A stretch of 64,000 nucleotides of DNA from positions 558,001 through 622,000 of the forward strand of contig CAVTAR010000001.1 of assembly GCA_963732775.1 (NCBI GenBank). Direction: 5' to 3'. The stretch comes from CAVRQM01 sp963732775. GTDB taxonomy: Bacteria > Pseudomonadota > Alphaproteobacteria > Acetobacterales > Acetobacteraceae. Position 1 is the first letter of the stretch. The number at the start of each line of letters is the position of its first letter. This document shows, one piece after another, positions 17,140-25,490 of the stretch. The translations under genes and the position numbers were made by a program. Below the pieces are notes generated by a model, which worked only from the letters and a program-made list of their open reading frames with translations, had not been told where the DNA came from and did no database searches.

Positions 17140-18055
17140 CACCGCCGTCGCCGAGCGTTCCATCGCGCCGGGGCTCTCGCCGTTGGTCGAGGTGGACGAC
17201 GTCTCGCTGGTGTTCACGGCGCGGCGCGAGCGGACCGTCGCCTTGCAGGACGTGTCGCTGCGCATCGGCAAGGGCGAGTTCGTCTCGCTGATCGGCCCGT
17301 CCGGGTGCGGCAAGACCACGCTGCTGCGCGCAATCGCCGACCTGGAACAGGCCACGTCCGGCAGCATTCGCGTGGGCGGCCTCAGCGCCGCCGATGCCCG
17401 CCGCGCACGCGCCTACGGCTACGTGTTCCAGGCGCCGGCGCTGTTCCCGTGGCGCAGCGTGGAGCGCAACGTGCGCCTACCGCTGGAGGTGATGGGGTTT
17501 TCGCGCGCGGAACAGATTGCCCGCGCGCGGAGCTGTCTGGAGTTGGTGGGGCTCGCCGAGTTCCGCCATCGCTTCCCGTGGCAGCTCTCCGGCGGGATGC
17601 AGCAGCGTGTGTCGATCGCCCGCGCGCTCAGCTTCGAGCCGTCGCTGCTGCTGATGGACGAGCCGTTCGGCGCGCTGGACGAGATTTCCCGCGACGCGCT
17701 GAACCTGCATCTCCACCATCTGTGGCGGCGCACCGGGATGACCGTGGTGTTCGTCACGCACTCGATCCAGGAGGCGGTGTTCCTGTCAACCCGCATCGTG
17801 GTGATGTCGCCGCGCCCCGGGCGCATCGTCGAGGCGTTTGGTGTCGACCTGCCGATCGAGCGCGACGTCGAGCTGCGGGAATTGGCCGGGTTCCTGCGCG
17901 TGGCACAGCGCGTGCGCGCCGCACTGAACGCCGGACACGATCCGGCTACCTCGCGCGGGACAGACGCGGGTCGCGTCCGCCCGGTCGACGTGCTGGAAAC
18001 CGCGGGGCCGGTCGGCCGTAGGAAGCCTGCGATCAGCAAGGAGGCACCGCCATGA
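17129..18055 (+). CDS. ABC transporter ATPase (NitT/TauT type)
   Basis: 308 residues from GTG 17129, overlapping the upstream hydrolase by 11 bases. Walker A is GPSGCGKTTLL, the signature LSGGMQQRVSIARAL, Walker B LLLMDEPFGALDE, and the switch histidine is in FVTHSIQEAVFL. These fit SsuB/TauB/ThiZ-like ATPases that pair with NMT1/THI5-type binding proteins. Such a binding protein and two permeases without an ATPase lie at 20299-23006, so this is their likely partner, possibly for a pyrimidine or thiamin-precursor-like ligand (inference). The tail beyond residue 265 is low complexity. Confidence 0.9.
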   Translation: MLADTAVAERSIAPGLSPLVEVDDVSLVFTARRERTVALQDVSLRIGKGEFVSLIGPSGCGKTTLLRAIADLEQATSGSIRVGGLSAADARRARAYGYVFQAPALFPWRSVERNVRLPLEVMGFSRAEQIARARSCLELVGLAEFRHRFPWQLSGGMQQRVSIARALSFEPSLLLMDEPFGALDEISRDALNLHLHHLWRRTGMTVVFVTHSIQEAVFLSTRIVVMSPRPGRIVEAFGVDLPIERDVELRELAGFLRVAQRVRAALNAGHDPATSRGTDAGRVRPVDVLETAGPVGRRKPAISKEAPP

Positions 18056-18234
18056 CCGCACACCTGCCCCCCGTGCCACCGGCGAACCGCACCGACAAGG
18101 GGCCGCCTGCCCCGCAGGCCGAGGCCGAGCACGAGGCGACCCACCGTAAGCCGTCGCCCAACGCCGCCGAGCAGGGCAACACGGCCAACATCGCCCAGAA
18201 CACGAGCAATACCGGCCACCAGCAGGACCGCTGA
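18052..18234 (+). CDS. Small hydrophilic protein with QNTSNTGHQQDR end
   Basis: 60 residues, coupled to the ATPase gene by an ATGA overlap and preceded by AAGGAGG, the best ribosome site in the region. The protein is proline- and charge-rich and ends EQGNTANIAQNTSNTGHQQDR-like, a tail I recognise from small conserved proteins of Rhodospirillales and rhizobia. No fold or function is known; it is probably disordered. Confidence 0.7.
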   Translation: MTAHLPPVPPANRTDKGPPAPQAEAEHEATHRKPSPNAAEQGNTANIAQNTSNTGHQQDR

Positions 18235-18236
18235 CC

Positions 18237-18458
18237 ATGTCCAAGACCCCGGCCGCCGACCGCTCCCATGGCGGCCCCGGCAGCAGCCACGAGCGCGCCG
18301 ACGCGCCGCACGAGCCCCCCGCGCCACGCGGCAGCGGCGGACGCGACAACGCCCCGCCGCCCGCAGGCCGGCCCACCAACCCCGACCGCAGCGAGGTTTC
18401 CGGCGGCGGCGGCGAGCGCGACCGGCATCATACGCACGACCCCCGCACCAAGCGCTGA
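18237..18458 (+). CDS. Small His/Pro/Gly-rich protein
   Basis: 73 residues beginning MSKTPAADRSHGGPGS, two bases after the previous stop. It is highly polar, with eight or so histidines, many prolines and a GGGGERDRHHTHD stretch near the end, so it is likely disordered; the histidines could bind metal. Unrecognised. Position and codon usage favour a real gene in the same operon. Confidence 0.5.
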   Translation: MSKTPAADRSHGGPGSSHERADAPHEPPAPRGSGGRDNAPPPAGRPTNPDRSEVSGGGGERDRHHTHDPRTKR

Positions 18459-18519
18459 GGCGGTCCGATCCCTCGCGGCACGGCCTCCCGAAATCGCCGG
18501 TGACGCTCGCGCGGCTCGC

Positions 18520-19695
18520 CTAAAAGCGGTACACCGCCACTGCCGGCACATGGCGCGGCAGCCGCTCGAGCGGGAGCGCATAGGCGCGGCCACCGTGGCG
18601 CAGCGTCTCCACCGCGGCCTCGTTCAGCAGGTCGGGCTCGGCCGCCACCTGGTGGCCGTGCGCGACCACCGCCGTCGCGCCCGCCCCGGCGCCCCAGAGC
18701 GCCTGGTCCTCGGCCACCACGATCGCCTCCACCCGCCCCTCCCTGGCGCGCGCCAGGATCTCCTCGAAGCGGATGCCCACGCTCGGCTCGGCGCTACCGA
18801 GACGAGCACGCACCTGCTCCAGCACCGCCTCCGGCGCGTCGTCCAGCACCGGACGCATCAGCTCGGTCGCGCGCGCGTGCAGTTCCCCCGGCGCGAGGGC
18901 GAACGGGTTCCCGGTCAGCGCCTGTGGGTGAAGCTGCGGCAGCCGTGCGAGCCGGCGGAAATGCCCGACCATCGACGCCTCGGCGGCCAGCACCAACGGC
19001 GCGGTGTCGTCGGCGAGCGCGCGCCGCACCGCGTTCGCGACCCGGCCCACGTCCTCCAGCAGCTCGGCGTGGCGCCCATCTCGTGCTGCCGCCTCGACGG
19101 CGCGGGCGCCGCCACGCCGCCGCGATCCGGCGGGTGCGTTCTGCGTCTCCGCCAGCGCCTCCACGGCGCCGGGTAGGAAAGCGCCGGCTTCGAGCGGGCC
19201 GGCGTCGAGCGGGCCAGCCTCCAGTGCATCGGGCAGGATGTCGAGCGCCAGCTCCTCCCAGGCGTAGGGCGTGGCGGCATACAGCCGCGCGTCCCCGGCG
19301 CTGAGCGCCAGCACGGCGAAGCGGAGGTTGCGCGAGATCAGCGGCAGCAGCGGCTTGAGGTGGAAGCTGCTGCCCACCACCAGAGCTTCCGGGATCGACA
19401 CCGGCAGCGTCACCATGCGCGACCAGCGAGGCGTGGCGAAGAAGCCGAACCCCTGGTCTCGGTGATGCGCGAGATCGAGCCCGCCGGCGATCTCGTCGAG
19501 CGCGCCCAGCAGTTCTTCCGCCTGCTCGGCACCGACGCCGTGCGCTGCCAGTCCCTCTGCCGCCCGCACCGCAAGCGCCCGCAGCCGTGCCGCCGGGCCA
19601 CGCAGGTCGGTCTGCCGCGGGTCGAGCGGGAAGTAGACCGAGAGCGCCGGCTTCCCCGGAGCCTGCAAAGCCTTGAAGATCGCGGCGTCGATCAC
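18520..19695 (-). CDS. baeRF-type (bacterial eRF1-like) protein
   Basis: 391 residues from GTG 19695. It reads MIDAAIFKALQAPGKPALSVYFPLDPRQ, then LLPLISRNLRFAVLALSAGDARLYAA, and near the end EILARAREGRVEAIVVAEDQALWG and an AVAVYRF C-terminus. This matches my memory of the bacterial archaeo-eukaryotic release factor families, which share the eRF1 core and a Pelota/L7Ae-like end but lack the peptidyl-hydrolysis GGQ loop of eRF1. They are predicted to act at ribosomes or RNA; roles are untested. A tandem of GPLDAGPLEAG interrupts the middle. It stands alone on the minus strand. Confidence 0.7.
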   Translation of the reverse strand: MIDAAIFKALQAPGKPALSVYFPLDPRQTDLRGPAARLRALAVRAAEGLAAHGVGAEQAEELLGALDEIAGGLDLAHHRDQGFGFFATPRWSRMVTLPVSIPEALVVGSSFHLKPLLPLISRNLRFAVLALSAGDARLYAATPYAWEELALDILPDALEAGPLDAGPLEAGAFLPGAVEALAETQNAPAGSRRRGGARAVEAAARDGRHAELLEDVGRVANAVRRALADDTAPLVLAAEASMVGHFRRLARLPQLHPQALTGNPFALAPGELHARATELMRPVLDDAPEAVLEQVRARLGSAEPSVGIRFEEILARAREGRVEAIVVAEDQALWGAGAGATAVVAHGHQVAAEPDLLNEAAVETLRHGGRAYALPLERLPRHVPAVAVYRF

Positions 19696-19860
19696 CGTAG
19701 CACCCCCATCGTCGCCTGCCCCAGAACGGTCGCGAACAGCACGGGTTGCCCCCGCGGCCTGGCCTCCGACATGGCGAGAACTTGACCGCGCCGGCGCGGC
19801 AGCTTTGAGGCACGGACGGGCGTTGCACCTGGTCGATGACTGACGGCGAAGGGACAAGAC

Positions 19861-20292
19861 ATGCGCAGCGAGACGTTGCAGGCCATCGCCGGCTACGTGG
19901 CCGGCGGCGCTGTGGTCAGCGCGGCGGAATTGGTGGTCGAGCCGCCGCGGCAACCACGCTCGCCGTTGCTGCCGCCCGGGCCGGTGATCGGGATGGTGTG
20001 GACCGCGCTGTTCGCCTGCCTCGGCGTGGCGCGCGGCCGGCTGCGTGGGCGGGCAAGGGAGCAGCGCGCGCTCGACGGGCTGTGGCTGCTCTGCGTCACC
20101 TACCCGTTGTACACCGGCGGCATGCGGTGGCGGGGCGCCACCTACGCCGGCAACGCCGCCGTCTTCACTGCCGCGGCGACGGTGGCCGGGCGCATCGCGC
20201 GGGTGCGGCCCGACGCCGCACGCTATGTCCTGCCGATCCTGCCCTGGGCCGCCTGGGCGACGCTCGGCCTGCTGACCGAGCGCCGCCGGTGA
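19861..20292 (+). CDS. TspO/MBR-like membrane protein
   Basis: 143 residues with about five hydrophobic helices. The segment PPGPVIGMVWTALFACLGVA matches the conserved TspO stretch between helices one and two. Later helices run LDGLWLLCVTYPLYTGGM, YAGNAAVFTAAATVAGRIA and YVLPILPWAAWATLGLL. TspO proteins bind porphyrins and tryptophan-derived ligands; this one has few tryptophans, so the match is partial. It runs tail to tail with the substrate-binding protein gene, 6 bases apart. Confidence 0.6.
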   Translation: MRSETLQAIAGYVAGGAVVSAAELVVEPPRQPRSPLLPPGPVIGMVWTALFACLGVARGRLRGRAREQRALDGLWLLCVTYPLYTGGMRWRGATYAGNAAVFTAAATVAGRIARVRPDAARYVLPILPWAAWATLGLLTERRR

Positions 20293-20298
20293 GAGGCG

Positions 20299-21289
20299 CT
20301 AGTGGCCCACGGCCCGGTCGTAGACCGCGTGGGACCACGCGCCCTCGGGCTTCTTCGTGATCACCGGGTCGCTGCCGCCGCCCATCAGCTCGTCCACGGT
20401 GCGGTCGTAGGCAGCCGGCTCCAGGTAGCCCGGCTTGCTGCCGCCGACCAGCTTGGCGACTTCGCTCATCATGCGCTTCTGGTGTTTCTCGGTCTGCGCG
20501 CCGCTGGTGTCGTTCTCCAGCACGATCTTCACCGCTTCGTCCTGGTGCGCGATTGCGTATCGCCAGCCCTCGATGGACGCCTTCAGGAACCGGGCGAGCC
20601 GGTCGAGGGTCACGGGGTCGGCGACCTTGGCCTCGGTCGAGTAGAGCCCATCCTCCAGCGTGGCGACGCCCTGGTCCTCGTACTTGAACACGTGGAGCTG
20701 GTCCGGCTTCATGCCCGCCTCGATCAGCTGCCAGTATTCGTTGTAGGTCATGGTCGAGATGCAGGCCGCCTGCTTTTGCAGCAGCGGGTCGACGTTGAAG
20801 CCCTGTTTCAGCACCGTCACGCCGTCCGGGCCGCCACTGGTGGGCAGCTTCAGCCGGCTCATCCACGACAGGAACGGGTATTCGTTGCCGGAGAACCAGA
20901 CGCCCAGCGTCTTGCCCTTGAACTTCGCCGGGCTGTCGACCCCGGAATCCTTGCGGCAGGTGAGCTCCATGCCTGACTTCTCGAACACCTGCGCGATGTT
21001 GACGAGCGGCACGCCTTTTTCGCGCGCGGCCAGGGCCGAGGGCATCCAGTCCACGATCACGTCCGCGCCGCCGCCGGCGATGACCTGGCTGGGGTTGATG
21101 TCCGGCCCGCCGGCCTTGATGGTCACGTCGAGCCCGGCCTTGTCGTAGAAGCCCTTGGCCTTGGCGACGTAGTAGCCGGCGAACTGCGCCTGGGCCACCC
21201 ATTTCAGTTGCAGGGTCAGCGGATCGGCCGCGCGCGCGCTCGTCCCCACGGCCGCGAGCAGTGCGGCTGCCAGAAATCCATGCCTTCAC
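20299..21289 (-). pseudogene. NMT1/THI5-type ABC substrate-binding protein, frameshift in the signal peptide
   Basis: From residue VGTSARAADP on, a full periplasmic binding protein of about 315 residues is readable: LQLKWVAQAQFAGYYVAKAKG, ADVIVDWMPSAL and TMTYNEYWQLIEAG. The family includes ThiY, pyrimidine-precursor and nitrate/taurine-like binders. The expected start is GTG 21289, overlapping the permease stop (GTGA). That frame gives MKAW and the rest of the secretion signal (FLAAALLAAVGTSARA) lies in another frame. Removing one base near 21275 joins them, and total length 991 fits one +1 insertion. Without correction, only an unsecreted product from GTG 21249 could be made. Confidence 0.8.
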
Positions 21290-22143
21290 GAGAAATCCTC
21301 CGCCCGGTTGCGCATGGATGGATGCCAGAACGTGACCGCCCGCTCAATGAGCGCCAGCATCGCGAAGGCGAGTCCGCCGGTCAGCGCGGCCAGCGCGATC
21401 TCGGCCCACACCACGTCGAGGTCCATGCGCGCGACCTCGGTGCTGATGCGAAAGCCCATGCCCACGATGGGCGTGCCGAAGAACTCCGCGACGATCGCGC
21501 CGATCAGCGCCAGCGTGGCGTTCAGCTTCAGCGCGGTGAACACGTAGGGCAGCGCCGCCGGGGCGCGCAGGCGGCGCAAGGTGCTCCAGTAGCCGGCGCC
21601 ATAGCTGCGCATCAGGTCGCGCTCCATCGCGCCCGAGGCAGCCAGGCCGGCAGTCGCCTGCACCAGCATCGGAAAGACCGTCATGGTCACGACGACGGCG
21701 GCCTTCGATGGCCAGTCGAAGCCGAACCACATCACCATGATGGGGGCGACGCCCACGATCGGCATGGCGCTCACCAGCGCGCCGAGCGGCAGCACCCCGG
21801 CACGCAGGAACTCCGAGCGGTCGAGCGCGACGGCGGCGAGCAGGCCGGCGCCGCAGCCGATCAGCCAGCCGGGCAGCACGGCGCGCAGCACGGTCTGCGT
21901 GAAATCGGCGCGCAAGGTCGGCAGGTGCTGCGCGAAGGCGCTGGCGATGGCCGACGGCGGCGGCAGCAGGACACTGGGCACGGCGAAGCCGACGCAGGCG
22001 ACCTGCCAGGCGGCGAGCAGCAAGGCGCCGAACAGCAGCGGCGTGGCGACGCGGCCGAAGCGGCCAGGAACGCAGGACAGCCGGTGCACGGCGAACGCGC
22101 CGACGCCGACCAGCAACAGCAGGGCAGTCATGGTCGCGATCAC
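21286..22143 (-). CDS. ABC transporter permease (NitT/TauT type), second copy
   Basis: 285 residues from GTG 22143, overlapping the upstream permease stop by GTGA. About six hydrophobic segments are visible. The EAA-type cytoplasmic loop reads DLMRSYGAGYWSTLRRLRAPAALPYVFTALK, where permeases contact the ATPase. The end FWHPSMRNRAEDFS is cytoplasmic. With the neighbouring permease it would form a heterodimer for the binding protein encoded directly downstream. Confidence 0.88.
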   Translation of the reverse strand: MIATMTALLLLVGVGAFAVHRLSCVPGRFGRVATPLLFGALLLAAWQVACVGFAVPSVLLPPPSAIASAFAQHLPTLRADFTQTVLRAVLPGWLIGCGAGLLAAVALDRSEFLRAGVLPLGALVSAMPIVGVAPIMVMWFGFDWPSKAAVVVTMTVFPMLVQATAGLAASGAMERDLMRSYGAGYWSTLRRLRAPAALPYVFTALKLNATLALIGAIVAEFFGTPIVGMGFRISTEVARMDLDVVWAEIALAALTGGLAFAMLALIERAVTFWHPSMRNRAEDFS

Positions 22144-23006
22144 AGCCGGCCACCGCGCGCCCGGACCACGGCGAGCCGCGCGAGGTCGACCAGCGCGGTC
22201 GCGATCAGCGCCAGCAGCGCCGCCATGACCAGGGCCGCCCAGATCTGCAGCGTCTGGCCGTAGTACGATCCGGCGAGCAGCCGCGCACCCAGCCCGGCCT
22301 GCGCGCCGGTTGGCAGTTCCGCCACGATGGCGCCGACCAGCGCCAGGGCCACCGCGACCTTCAGCCCGGGGAACAGGAACGCGACCGATGCCGGCCAGCG
22401 CAGCTTCGCCAGCACCTGCCGCGGCGTGGCGTCGTAGCTGCGCAGCAGGTCGCGCTGCATCGGGTCGGGCGAGCGCAAGCCCTGCACCATCCCGACGGTG
22501 ATTGGGAAGAAGCTCAGGTAGCCGGCGATCAGCGCCTTCGGCACCAGCCCGGTCAGGCCGGCATTGCCGAGCACCACCACCACCATCGGCGCGATCGCCA
22601 GCACCGGCACGGTCTGGCTGGCGACGATCCACGGCATCAGCGAGCGGTCGAGCACGCGCAGGTGCACGATGCCGATCGCCAGTGCCAGGCCCAGCACGAC
22701 GGCGAGCGCAAAGCCGGCTGCGGCGGCGCCTGCGGTGACAAAGGCGTGATGCAGCAGACTTTTCGGGGAGCCGACCGGATGGGCGAACACGCCGTCGGCG
22801 AGTTCGGCGGCGATCTGGTGCGGCGCCGGCAGCAGCGGGCGTTCGAGAGCCAGGCTGTCGCGCAGGATGTCGATGGTGTTCGCGCCATCGTCGGCGAGGG
22901 ATTGGGCCGCCTCGAAGTTGAGAGCGAGCGCCGCCGGGTACCAGAGCGCGAGCGCTGCGAGCAGGACGACGATGATGGCGGCGGCACGGCGGCCCGCCGG
23001 CCTCAT
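22140..23006 (-). CDS. ABC transporter permease (NitT/TauT type), first copy
   Basis: 288 residues, ATG 23006 overlapping the DUF72 stop (ATGA). A large periplasmic loop after the first helix (FEAAQSLADDGANTIDILRDS) is followed by the permease core and an EAA loop DLLRSYDATPRQVLAKLRWPASVAFLFPGLK. The later segment ALALVGAIVAELPTGAQAGLG is typical of SsuC/ThiX-like proteins. Two dissimilar permeases plus one binding protein are seen in pyrimidine-precursor and riboflavin (RibXY-like) importers; the ligand here is undetermined. Confidence 0.88.
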   Translation of the reverse strand: MRPAGRRAAAIIVVLLAALALWYPAALALNFEAAQSLADDGANTIDILRDSLALERPLLPAPHQIAAELADGVFAHPVGSPKSLLHHAFVTAGAAAAGFALAVVLGLALAIGIVHLRVLDRSLMPWIVASQTVPVLAIAPMVVVVLGNAGLTGLVPKALIAGYLSFFPITVGMVQGLRSPDPMQRDLLRSYDATPRQVLAKLRWPASVAFLFPGLKVAVALALVGAIVAELPTGAQAGLGARLLAGSYYGQTLQIWAALVMAALLALIATALVDLARLAVVRARGGRL

Positions 23007-23755
23007 GCTACCCGCCGCGCAAGTCGGGCCAGCATGGCAGCGGCGGCGTCCGGCGCACGCACCTTGTCGCCGCCGATGAACAGGACGAAGCAGTCGCGCC
23101 TCTCGGTCGACCAGCCGCGCAGCCGCGCATGCCAGGCATCGAGCGCCGCCGCGGCGTAGCCGTCCGGTGCCGCCTCCTCGTTGCGCTTGAGGCGGGCGTA
23201 GACGAAGCCCGCCGTCACCTCGGCCGGTGGGATGCCGTCGTCGTCGACCATCGCCCAGGCCACGCCGTACTCGCGCAGCAACGCGGGAAACGCCGGGTCG
23301 GCAAAGCTCGCGTGCGGCGCCTCGATAGCGTGGCGCAACGTCACGCCGCCATGCGCGCGCGGCAGCAGCGCCAGGAACGGCTCCAGCGTGGCGCGGTCGA
23401 ACTTTCGCGTGGGCGGGAGTTGCCACAGCATCGGCCCGAGCTTTTCCCCCAGTTCGACCACGCCGGAGTCGAGAAAGCGGGCGATCGAGGGCCCGGCCTC
23501 GGAGAGTTCGCGCCGCCAGGTCGCAAAGCGCGGCGCCTTCACCGAAAAGACGAAGCCAGGCGGCGCCGCGTCGCGCCAACGGCGGAAACTCTCGGGCTTC
23601 TGCGGGCCGTGGAACGTGGCGTTGATCTCGATGGCCGTCAGGTGCGTGGCGGCGTAGGCGAGTTCGCGCGCGTGCGGCAGGCCCGCCGGGTAGAACACGC
23701 CGCGCCACGGCGGGAAGGTCCAGCCGCCGATGCCGACGCGGATGTGGCCGGTCAT
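23003..23755 (-). CDS. DUF72 family protein (YecE-like)
   Basis: 250 residues. The opening VGIGGWTFPPWRGVFYPAGLP and later INATFHGPQKPESFRRWRDAAP, FSVKAPRF and LWQLPPTRKFD are the DUF72 hallmarks, a TIM-barrel family of unknown activity. It overlaps its neighbours by four bases on both sides (ATGA), wedged between the sugar-type permease and the NMT1-type permease genes. That coupling suggests shared expression, not shared function. Confidence 0.9.
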   Translation of the reverse strand: MTGHIRVGIGGWTFPPWRGVFYPAGLPHARELAYAATHLTAIEINATFHGPQKPESFRRWRDAAPPGFVFSVKAPRFATWRRELSEAGPSIARFLDSGVVELGEKLGPMLWQLPPTRKFDRATLEPFLALLPRAHGGVTLRHAIEAPHASFADPAFPALLREYGVAWAMVDDDGIPPAEVTAGFVYARLKRNEEAAPDGYAAAALDAWHARLRGWSTERRDCFVLFIGGDKVRAPDAAAAMLARLARRVA

Positions 23756-24585
23756 CCCTTCACCGCGCCCGCGGTGAGGCCCTGCACGAGGTAGCGCTGG
23801 ATCGCCGCGAAGAACGCGATCGCCGGGATCAGCGCCAGGACCGAGGCGGCCATCATCTGCCCCCAGTCCACCGAGAACTTCGACACGAACGTCAGCAGTC
23901 CCACGGCAAAGGTCTTGTGGCTGTCGCTGTCGATCAGCATCAGCCCGAACAGCAGCTCGCTCCAGGCCGCGGTGAACACGAACCCTAGCGTGGCGCCGAG
24001 CCCCGGCAGCGTCAACGGCAGGATCACCCGGCGCAACGCGGTGGTGCGGCGCGCGCCGTCGATCATCGCCGCCTCCTCCAGCTCGCGCGGGATGTCGTCG
24101 AAGAACGACTGCATCAGGAAGATGGCGAATGGCGTATTGAAGGCGGTGTAGACCAGGATCAGTCCGGCCAGCGTGTCGGTCAGGTGCAGCGGTGCCAGGA
24201 TGCGGTAGATTGGCGCGATCAGCATCACCAGCGGGAACATCTGCGTCAGCAGCAGCGCGAACAGGACCGTGGACCGCAGCCGGAAGCGGAACCGCGACAG
24301 CGCGTAGCCGGCCGCCGCGGCCAGCAGCGTCACCAGCCCGGCGGTGGCGAGCGAGACCACGACGCTGTTGCGGAAATAGGTCGGGAACGACGTCTTGGTC
24401 AGCACGGCGGCGAAACTGTCCCAGGTCGCGCGGGACGGCCAGAGGGCCACGCCCTCGGAGTAGAGCAGTTTCTGCGGCGTCACGGAGATCTTGAGCAGCC
24501 AGAACAGCGGAAACAGCGCGAAGGCCACGTAGACGAGCACGGCGATGCCATGGCCCAGCGACGGCAGCCAGCGGCGGCGGCTCAC
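23752..24585 (-). CDS. Carbohydrate-type ABC permease, MalG-like
   Basis: 277 residues, GTG 24585 overlapping the upstream stop. Six helices are visible; the first is GIAVLVYVAFALFPLFWLLKIS. The EAA loop ELEEAAMIDGARRTTALRRVILPLTLPGL is typical of the CUT1 sugar family, and the C-terminus QRYLVQGLTAGAVKG matches MalG-like proteins. No CUT1 binding protein or MsmX-type ATPase is in this operon, so it must use partners encoded elsewhere or be part of an incomplete system. Confidence 0.93.
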   Translation of the reverse strand: MSRRRWLPSLGHGIAVLVYVAFALFPLFWLLKISVTPQKLLYSEGVALWPSRATWDSFAAVLTKTSFPTYFRNSVVVSLATAGLVTLLAAAAGYALSRFRFRLRSTVLFALLLTQMFPLVMLIAPIYRILAPLHLTDTLAGLILVYTAFNTPFAIFLMQSFFDDIPRELEEAAMIDGARRTTALRRVILPLTLPGLGATLGFVFTAAWSELLFGLMLIDSDSHKTFAVGLLTFVSKFSVDWGQMMAASVLALIPAIAFFAAIQRYLVQGLTAGAVKG

Positions 24586-25490
24586 GGCGCCACCAGCAGC
24601 GAGCGCCGCAGCCGCAGCACGGCGATGCCGTACAGCAGCAACAGCAGCAGCAGCGCGGTGGCCACCGCCGAGGCGTAGCCGAAGTCGAGCTTCGTATACG
24701 CGGTGCTGAAGATGTAGGTGGCCAGCGTCTGGGTCGAATCCGCCGGGCCGCCGTTGGTCATCACCCAGATAAGGTCGGCGAAGTTGGCGATCCAGATGGT
24801 GCGCAGCATGACCGTGATGGCGATCGTGGGTGCCAGGAACGGCAGCGTCAGCGTGGTGAAACGCTGCCAGCCCGAGGCGCCGTCGACCTCGGCCGCCTCG
24901 TACAGTTCGCGCGGGATGGCGTGCAGGGCGGCGAGCAGGGTGATGGCGAAGAACGGGATGCCGTACCAGACATTCGCCAGGATCGGCCCGGCCAGCGCCC
25001 AGCGGGGGTCGGCCAGCGGGTTCTCGGCCTTCGCCATCACCCCGATCGCGTGCAGCCAGTGCGGCAGCGGCCCCACCACCGGGTTGAACAGCCACGCCCA
25101 GGCGAGGCCCGACAGGAACGTCGGCACCGCCCAGGGCACGAACACCACCGCCTGCACCAGCCTGCGCCCCGCGAACGGGCGGCGCAGCAGCAGGGCGAGC
25201 CCGAAGCCGAGCCCGAACTGCAACAGCAGCGACCAGCCGGTCCACCAGACCGTGTTGCCGGCGGCGTGCCAGAACGCCGCATCGTCCGCCAGGGCGCGGA
25301 AATGCGCGAGGCCGACCCAGCCGGTGCTGAACGGGTCGAACACCTGTACGTTGCGGAACGCATACGACAGGCCGACGAGCAGCGGCACCAGCATCACCAG
25401 CGCCAGCAGCAGCAGCGCCGGCGACAGATAGGCGAACGGCTCGAGCCAGTCCCGGCGGCGTGCCCGGGCACGCGCGCCGACCGCGGTCAC
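24582..25490 (-). CDS. Carbohydrate-type ABC permease, MalF-like
   Basis: 302 residues, GTG 25490 overlapping the OmpA-like stop. A basic N-terminus (ARARARRRDWLEP) precedes six to seven helices. The EAA loop ELYEAAEVDGASGWQRFTTLTLPFL and TIWIANFADLIWVMTNGGPADST are characteristic of CUT1 MalF/UgpA-like proteins. With the MalG-like gene it forms one permease pair. The ligand cannot be guessed because the binding protein gene is missing. Confidence 0.93.
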   Translation of the reverse strand: MTAVGARARARRRDWLEPFAYLSPALLLLALVMLVPLLVGLSYAFRNVQVFDPFSTGWVGLAHFRALADDAAFWHAAGNTVWWTGWSLLLQFGLGFGLALLLRRPFAGRRLVQAVVFVPWAVPTFLSGLAWAWLFNPVVGPLPHWLHAIGVMAKAENPLADPRWALAGPILANVWYGIPFFAITLLAALHAIPRELYEAAEVDGASGWQRFTTLTLPFLAPTIAITVMLRTIWIANFADLIWVMTNGGPADSTQTLATYIFSTAYTKLDFGYASAVATALLLLLLLYGIAVLRLRRSLLVAP

